The notes under the pieces were generated by a model. That model ran no database searches and had not been told where the DNA came from. It worked only from the letters and a program-made list of their open reading frames with translations. This document shows, in pieces, positions 58,564 to 64,000 of a DNA stretch of 64,000 nucleotides. The stretch covers positions 33,441,368-33,505,367 of the forward strand of contig NC_069136.1 in NCBI RefSeq assembly GCF_026914265.1, given 5' to 3'. The translations under genes were made by a program, and so were the position numbers. Within the stretch, counting starts at the first letter, position 1, and each line of letters starts with the position of its first letter. This stretch comes from Mya arenaria (lineage: Eukaryota > Mollusca > Bivalvia > Myida > Myidae).

Positions 58564-58635
58564 AACTTTACAATGTACATGAATACATTGCATTCATACT
58601 TTAGTTATTTATGTATTCATGTACATTGTAAAGTT
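58564..58635. repeat. Perfect 25-bp inverted repeat
   Basis: Arms 58564-58588 and 58611-58635 are exact complements (core TACAATGTACATGAATACA) around a 22-bp loop. No flanking duplication is evident. Confidence 0.88.
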
Positions 58636-58668
58636 ATTGTAGATGTAGATCGTGTCGATGTGAACCAG

Positions 58669-58748
58669 CCGTTCAGTTAGCTCAGTTGGTTACAGAGCCA
58701 TGATAGTGTTCCAGCAGTTGTTGTTGGTTCAAGCTCCACACTGGGGCA
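58669..58748 (+). mobile_element. tRNA-like SINE head
   Basis: TTAGCTCAGTTGGTTACAGAG (A box) and GGTTCAAGCTCC (B box) are spaced as in a tRNA, but the stems do not pair well. It is therefore a SINE head or tRNA relic and not a working tRNA. Confidence 0.6.
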
Positions 58749-58816
58749 CTTCTCCTCTCAGGTTTACTTAAATGGTGGCAGCGGTACATGGCAGGAGTGC
58801 CTCCGTCAGCTTTAAA

Positions 58817-59460
58817 CTACTGTCGAAACTCGATGGCTCGATATTCTAGGGACCAGCCAAAATACTTCGAGCCTCGAGAATATCGAGCCAAGCGGGATTG
58901 CTTACAGAATGTTATTTTTTTATTATTCGTTAGAAAAAGTCTTGTTTACCTCGTTTGTTATTGGCTATGCTATCTCCGCAAGAGAAGAGTATTAATTGGA
59001 CATAGTTACACGTCGTAAAGTTCGTAACATCACTTATTCGATACTTAGAAAGTATTATTTGATTGTTTTTATTAATTATAAAAATTATGCGAAAACAACA
59101 AACAAGTAATTTTAAACAGTGGGTAACAAAAACATAGCTTATTAGTTATATCAGGATGCATTGAAATTTCGATTAGCGCCGTGTGCTAAATGAAGCCAAC
59201 AAAACAAATCAAGGTGTGAGGTTCTTACCTGAACCCCCGAAAATGACATCGACCCAAGCAAACAAAATTGTGAAATTCTTACTTGGAACCGCGAAAATGA
59301 CTTCGAGCGTGGAGAAATATCGACCCTGAGACAATATATCGAGCCATCCGATCAAATTTTATATGAACAAAGAGTTAAACAAAATCAGTTCTTTTAATCT
59401 GGTTCAAGCCAACGAGGATATCGAGCCATGAGATATCAAGCCAACGAGTTTCGCCTGTAA
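58817..59460. mobile_element. MITE with CGAAACTCGATGGCTCGATA ends
   Basis: CTGTCGAAACTCGATGGCTC at the left pairs with GCCAACGAGTTTCGCCTGTA at the right. ATCGAGCCA/TGGCTCGAT blocks are repeated through the interior. It is about 640 bp, non-coding, and followed by an (AT)n tract. Confidence 0.75.
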
Positions 59461-59577
59461 TATATATATATATATAAAGGGTTAATGGAGAGGAGTGGAG
59501 TGTATTGTGTGTCACTGTCAGTGTGTAAGAACCAGCCGCTCCGATGTGGAAATACTTGTACCATAAGTCATGGTTTT

Positions 59578-61640
59578 TAGCTCCACTGGCCGAAGGCCAT
59601 GGAGCTTATGTCGTCACAGATTGTCCGTCGTGAGTGCGTGCGTGCGTGCGTGCGTAAACTTTTACTTTAAACGACATCTCCTCTGAAACTGATAAGCGGA
59701 TTTTGACAAAACTTCACAGGAATGTTCGTTTGGTGGTCCTTTACTTAAATTGCTCAAATGGTTCCGGTCCATTGCACAATATGGCCGCCAGAGCTAAAAA
59801 TAGCAAAATCTTTAAACGACATCTCCTATGAAACGGTTCGGCAGATTTTGATGAAACTTGACAGTAATGTTCCTTGGGTGGTCCTTTATTAAAATTGCTC
59901 AAATGGTTCTGGTCCATTGCACAATATGGCCGCCACAGCTAAAAATAGCAAAATCTTTAAACGACATCTCCTCTGAAACGGATTGGCAGATTTTGATGAA
60001 ACTTGACAGAATTGTTCCTTGGGTGGTCCTTAACCAAAATTGCTCAAATGGTTCCGGTCCGCTGCACAACATGGCTGCCAGGGCAAAAAAATAGAAAAAC
60101 CTTTAAAGAACATCTTCTCAGAAACCGATGATCAGATTTTGATGAAACTTAACAGAAATGTTCCTTGGATGGTCCTTTATCAAATTTGCTTCAATGGTTT
60201 CGGTCCACTGCACAAGATGGCCCCCAGAGGTAAAAATAGAAAAACCTTTAAACGACTTCTCCTCAGAAACCGATGATCGTATTGCAATGAAACTTGACAG
60301 AAATGTTACTTGGGTAGTCCTTAACCAAAATAGCCCAAACAGTTCTGGTCTGCTGCACACCATGGGCACCAGAGCTAAGAATAGAAAAAAACGTTAAACT
60401 ACATCTTCTCAGAAACCGATTATCAGATTTTGATGAAACTTTACATAAATGTTCATCGGGATGCCCTTTAACCAAAATTGCCCAAATGGTTCCGGTCCGC
60501 TGCACAACATGGCTGCGAGAGTCAAAAATAGAAAAACCTTTAAGGACTTCTCGTCCGCAGTCTTCACGAAAAACATTTTAACCTACTAGCCAGTTGGACT
60601 AGCATAATGGCATATTTTACTAGTCCAAATGACAATCTAGTAGTCCGACTATTTTGCCACATTATAAAACTGTATGCTTGAGGTAAATACCTATTTCAAT
60701 TGAGCAGCTTGCAGTTTGAGTAAACATTTCTTTATTATGATGCTCATGCAGTGATAGGGAGTGACATCCTTCTGTTGGGAATAGTGCTCCTTGTTTTTCA
60801 GAACCTATGGGTACCATGTAAAAACAAAAGGCATCTTGCTTGAATAGACTGTAATAATATCAACATGGTTAAAAAAGAAATGCCATGCTTTAATAGCTTT
60901 GATTACATTTTACTACTGAATTACCTCCCTTTAATAGAAAAAAAATAATGTCTTAATTTTTCACGTATAGCATCTTTAAATAATTTTTAAACAATAATAA
61001 TTTATGAGTAAACATATAAGCATAAAGTTCTCACAAAAAGATCAATTTAAAAACCTTACATTTATACATAGGAAAGTATATATAGACTGAACATTCGTTT
61101 AAGTGACATTCTGAAAGTTTATGAAACATCTATTTTTAGTAACTTAAATGGCCGAAAAGTGTAAGTGAAACACCAAGTCGATTCTATCTCGTCAGTTCTT
61201 GTTCAGGTTAGATATTTGCTTCATAATCTATTCAGATTAAATGTTAACCGATGATCAGATTTTGATGAAACTTGACAGAAATGTTCCTTGGGTGGTCATT
61301 AACCAAAATTTGTTAAATGGTTCCAGTCCACTGCACACCATGGCTGCCAGAGCTAAAAAATAAAAAACTTTATACGACTGGTCGTCGAAACCGATGACCT
61401 TTTTTTGATAAAACTTGACAGAAATGTTTGTTTGGTGCTCCTTTACTCAAATTGCCCAAATCATTTCGGTCCACTGCACAACATGGCAGCCAGAGCTATT
61501 AAAGTAAAAATTTTTTTTAAATAACTTCTCCTCAAAAATTGATGATTGTATTTCTATGAAACTTGACGAAAATGTTCGTTAGGTGGTCTTTGCTTGAACC
61601 TTTTGGCCAGTGGAGCACAGGCACTGATGTGCCTCTTGTT
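59578..61640 (+). mobile_element. Non-autonomous element with 146-bp tandem core, CTCTTGT end
   Basis: Starts TAGCTCCACTGGCCGAAGGCC (hairpin GGCC-GAA-GGCC) and ends TTTTGGCCAGTGGAGCACAG then hairpin GGCAC-TGAT-GTGCC followed by TCTTGTT. The body is about eight units of 146 bp with TTTGATGAAACTTGACAG, AATGTTCCTTGGGTGGTCC and GCACAACATGGC. About 700 bp of unrelated sequence (60545-61245) interrupts the array. No coding capacity; period-146 reading frames are artefacts. Confidence 0.8.
60545..61245. other. Insertion inside the 146-bp array
   Basis: Non-repetitive AT-rich sequence between two parts of the tandem core. It contains ACTAGTCCAA/TTGGACTAG-type inverted motifs at 60585-60650. No coding capacity and no clear duplication at its borders. 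Confidence 0.5.
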
Positions 61641-61688
61641 AAGTTTATTGTTTAAAGTTCCATTTTCTAGTTGTTTTGACCTTATTAA

Positions 61689-62036
61689 AGGTGCACTCTC
61701 ACAGATTGAACGTTTTGACAATTTTTTTGTCTTGGAATGAGGCAATTTTTGCGAAAATCCATGGAAACCAGTTATTTAAGACAGCTGACAAAAAATTAGA
61801 TAGCAGATTTTTATATTTAAGTTTAAAAAGTAATGTTTTAGGCATTTTTCTTAAACCATTAGTAACGGTTTAAGCCATAAAACATTAATTTTCGAACGGA
61901 AATATGGAAATCTACGATCTGATTTTTTGGCAGCAATCATATATCATTGGTTTGCAGATATTTATGCAAAAATTTGCTCTTTCCAAGACAAAAAATAAAA
62001 AAGTTGTAAAAATGGTATATCTGTGAGAGTGCAGCT
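61689..62036. mobile_element. Foldback TTAA MITE, complete copy
   Basis: 348 bp between TTAA at 61685-61688 and 62037-62040. Ends AGGTGCACTCTCACAGATTG and CTGTGAGAGTGCAGCT. The whole element is one imperfect palindrome centred near the AAACCATTAGTAACGGTTTAAG stretch. No coding capacity; the TTAA target points to a piggyBac- or Kolobok-type transposase source. Confidence 0.92.
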
Positions 62037-62040
62037 TTAA

Positions 62041-63650
62041 ATTTTATGATTTAATGACAACTGCCTTGAAATAGATACCTGATTTAAGCATTATGCCAAT
62101 GTTTATAAATTTCTATTATATTTTACTGTGAAATAATGTAAATATATACATATAATTGTTTGTGTTAGTTTAAATTTGCTTGATTTATCATTAACCTTAT
62201 TATATATTATTTCATTTTTTTGTATTAACCCAATATTATGTCATATAATATATCTATGGGTATATAATACCAAGGTAAACACATGTATACAAATCACTTA
62301 TTATTATGTATAGATAGTTTTTATTTCCATATAACTTATTTGCCTACATACATTTTGGAAAATGTGGTCCATTACAGATAAAACCCAGATGTATACATGG
62401 CCTGGATTTCCATATTATGCTGCCCAGAATAAAAGACGATGCAGTCCAGATAAGAACATTGTATGGCTCAATAATCTTTACCAAACTTGGTAAAAAAAAA
62501 CTTTGTCATATTATGAGAAATCCCTGTTTTTTTGTTAATTATGTTCATTCACAGTATATGCAATTCACCAAGCAACACAAGACTTAATGCCCACTTGACA
62601 CATTTCTAGTATATTTGGCTTGTACATAAACATCACTTTTTCATAAGAGAATAAATCTCATGTAGGACATTTAGATTGCTCTAGAAATAATTGCCAAGAT
62701 GTTTTGCATTTGAATCATGTTTAAAGCATACCCAACATTATTTGCATTTATTGTGTTCATGATTGTGTTGTATTCTTCCTTTTTAAGATGCATCAGATGA
62801 AGTCTTTGACTATCTAGAAAGGGATTTTGTAAGCTAGTACTGGACATGAAGACAGTCACTTGGAAATGATGATTGTGCAACAGCGGTTAAACATATGCAA
62901 TACATCATATGGTAATTTCTTTTCACCTCAATGAATATTTAAGTGACCTACCCACAAATAAAGTGATTCTCTAATAGTTCCAATTTCCACTTTGATTTTG
63001 TAATCTGGTATTCTTCATTACTACTACCCGTAACTGGTATCTAAAAATAACATTATAATATTCATCAATAATATCATAAGACCATGTGAATATTCAGTAA
63101 TTTATATATGTAATCAATTTGTTTTTGTGTATGTGGTGTTTATATGTTGGAGTTTGTAGTTCATTGTCAGTGATTTTTTTATTGTGAAAAACTCCATTTT
63201 CCCCAAAATTAAAAAAAATTACATTACATTCCGGATTCAAATAGCAATGAATTTCTTGAAATATAAACAAAATCTTGACAAGTCTTACTCTTTCACAGCA
63301 TAAGGTATGCATAAAAAAGTTAAAATATGTATATTTGCCATTATATAAGCAATTTTGGCCTGATTTTGTATTTTCCCAAAGTTGACTTTTTACCGAATTT
63401 GCGAGGTACATTGTACAGGCAGTAAAAAGAATTCATAAAAAAATCACTGATTGTTGTTAAGTGTTTTTTTTATGAATGTTGTTCAAGTTTCGTCCTTGGG
63501 GTCAAAGTTGTCCCAACCAGAGTTCCCCTGTTACTGATAGACTTCTAGAACAAAAATTGATACACATTCAAATCAGGCAATGACTTCTGCAGTAATGTAT
63601 GAATTCCGTAGAAACTGATGTCTAAACTAAAAGGTATTTAGTTTCAAAGA
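62041..63650. other. Unassigned AT-rich sequence
   Basis: No supported exon or element. The minus-strand frame at 63094-63411 has no recognisable domain or signal peptide. Confidence 0.4.
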
Positions 63651-63800
63651 TTATGAAACAAGTTGTTACAACAATATAATAATCACCTTTTGGCAGGATG
63701 TTAAGCAAGGTTTTGCCTTGTTGAGGAAATCGTAGACCTTGTAGTACCCTTAAGGAACCCACTTGTCTGACTTAGTGACTACAATCCAAACTCACAATGT
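63651..63800 (-). mobile_element. Degenerate SINE copy
   Basis: Matches the tail and body of the SINE at 10607-10816: GAAACAAGTTGTTACAACA, AATAATCACC, GGAACCCACTTGTC and CAAACTCAC occur in the same order. The tRNA-like head appears to be missing. Confidence 0.65.
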
Positions 63801-64000
63801 CTTCCTTAACAACCACTTTATAAGCAACCAAGGATATCCTTATCAAATACTTCATTTACAGCAGCCAATGACTTCCATAAAAAATGATGACTTCCTAAAC
63901 AATCCTTGGCTTCATTATCAACCAATGATTGCCTTAGCAACTACCTTCATCCATAGCAACAAATGAATTCCCATTCAACCAATGACTTCCTTAGCATCCA
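63801..64000. repeat. Loose repeats of CAACCAATGACTTCCTTAGC
   Basis: Five to seven imperfect occurrences of CAACCAATGA(C/T)T.CCTTAGCAA at irregular spacing reach the right edge of the window, perhaps the start of an array continuing outside. Confidence 0.55.

Noticed and set aside
58669-58748. Possible functional tRNA
   Set aside because: A and B boxes are present, but acceptor and anticodon stems do not pair; better explained as a SINE head.
59858-60505. Overlapping frames with repeated MFLGWSFIK / NGSGPLHNMA-type segments
   Set aside because: Periodic translation of the 146-bp tandem core of a mobile element.

Overview
The window is animal nuclear DNA, most likely from a bivalve mollusc. 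That assignment is an inference from spliced genes with GT-AG introns, an AT-rich background, very many foldback elements and minisatellites, tRNA-derived SINEs, and repeat families that I associate with bivalve genomes. It contains no bacterial operons, no CRISPR arrays and no recognisable virus-like element.

Layout. 1-5130 holds two large minisatellites (37-bp and 32-bp units) flanking a truncated foldback element. 5250-17118 (+) is a complete nine-exon gene for a Gfo/Idh/MocA-type NAD(P) oxidoreductase related to inositol 2-dehydrogenase. All intron phases agree and give a 361-residue protein with a presequence-like N-terminus. Its introns are packed with exon-derived duplications, minisatellites, foldback elements, a SINE, a LINE nested in a foldback element, an intact tRNA-Ser(AGA), and an array of about 17 tandem units that each repeat the exon 8 splice donor. 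A 1.2-kb inverted-repeat element separates this gene from a divergent, possibly decayed Hes/E(spl)-type bHLH-Orange gene on the minus strand (18633-19451; a candidate TATA and first exon lie near 24.36 kb). 20-28.4 kb is mostly foldback elements and SINE relics.

28649-44883 is the most striking region: three head-to-tail copies of a 5.4-kb unit that are nearly identical. Each carries a two-exon gene for a 106-residue secreted precursor: signal peptide, strongly cationic segment, Cys-x5-Cys, then a Gly/Ala-rich tail. I do not recognise the family. Copies 1 and 2 encode the same protein. Copy 3 differs at two residues.

45-64 kb contains the last three coding exons of an EF-hand protein (46482-48323, minus), exon-like fragments of an unidentified minus-strand gene (54.7-57.2 kb), and several repeat families. 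These include TTAA-flanked foldback MITEs (at least eight in the window, one nested in another), a 137-bp array carrying a near-perfect palindrome, and three elements that share one terminal signature (hairpin followed by CTCTTGT). Two of those three have bodies built of 146-bp or about 180-bp tandem units.

Nothing ties the protein genes into one pathway. The region reads as ordinary host genes embedded in very dense repeats, with one recent local gene amplification.
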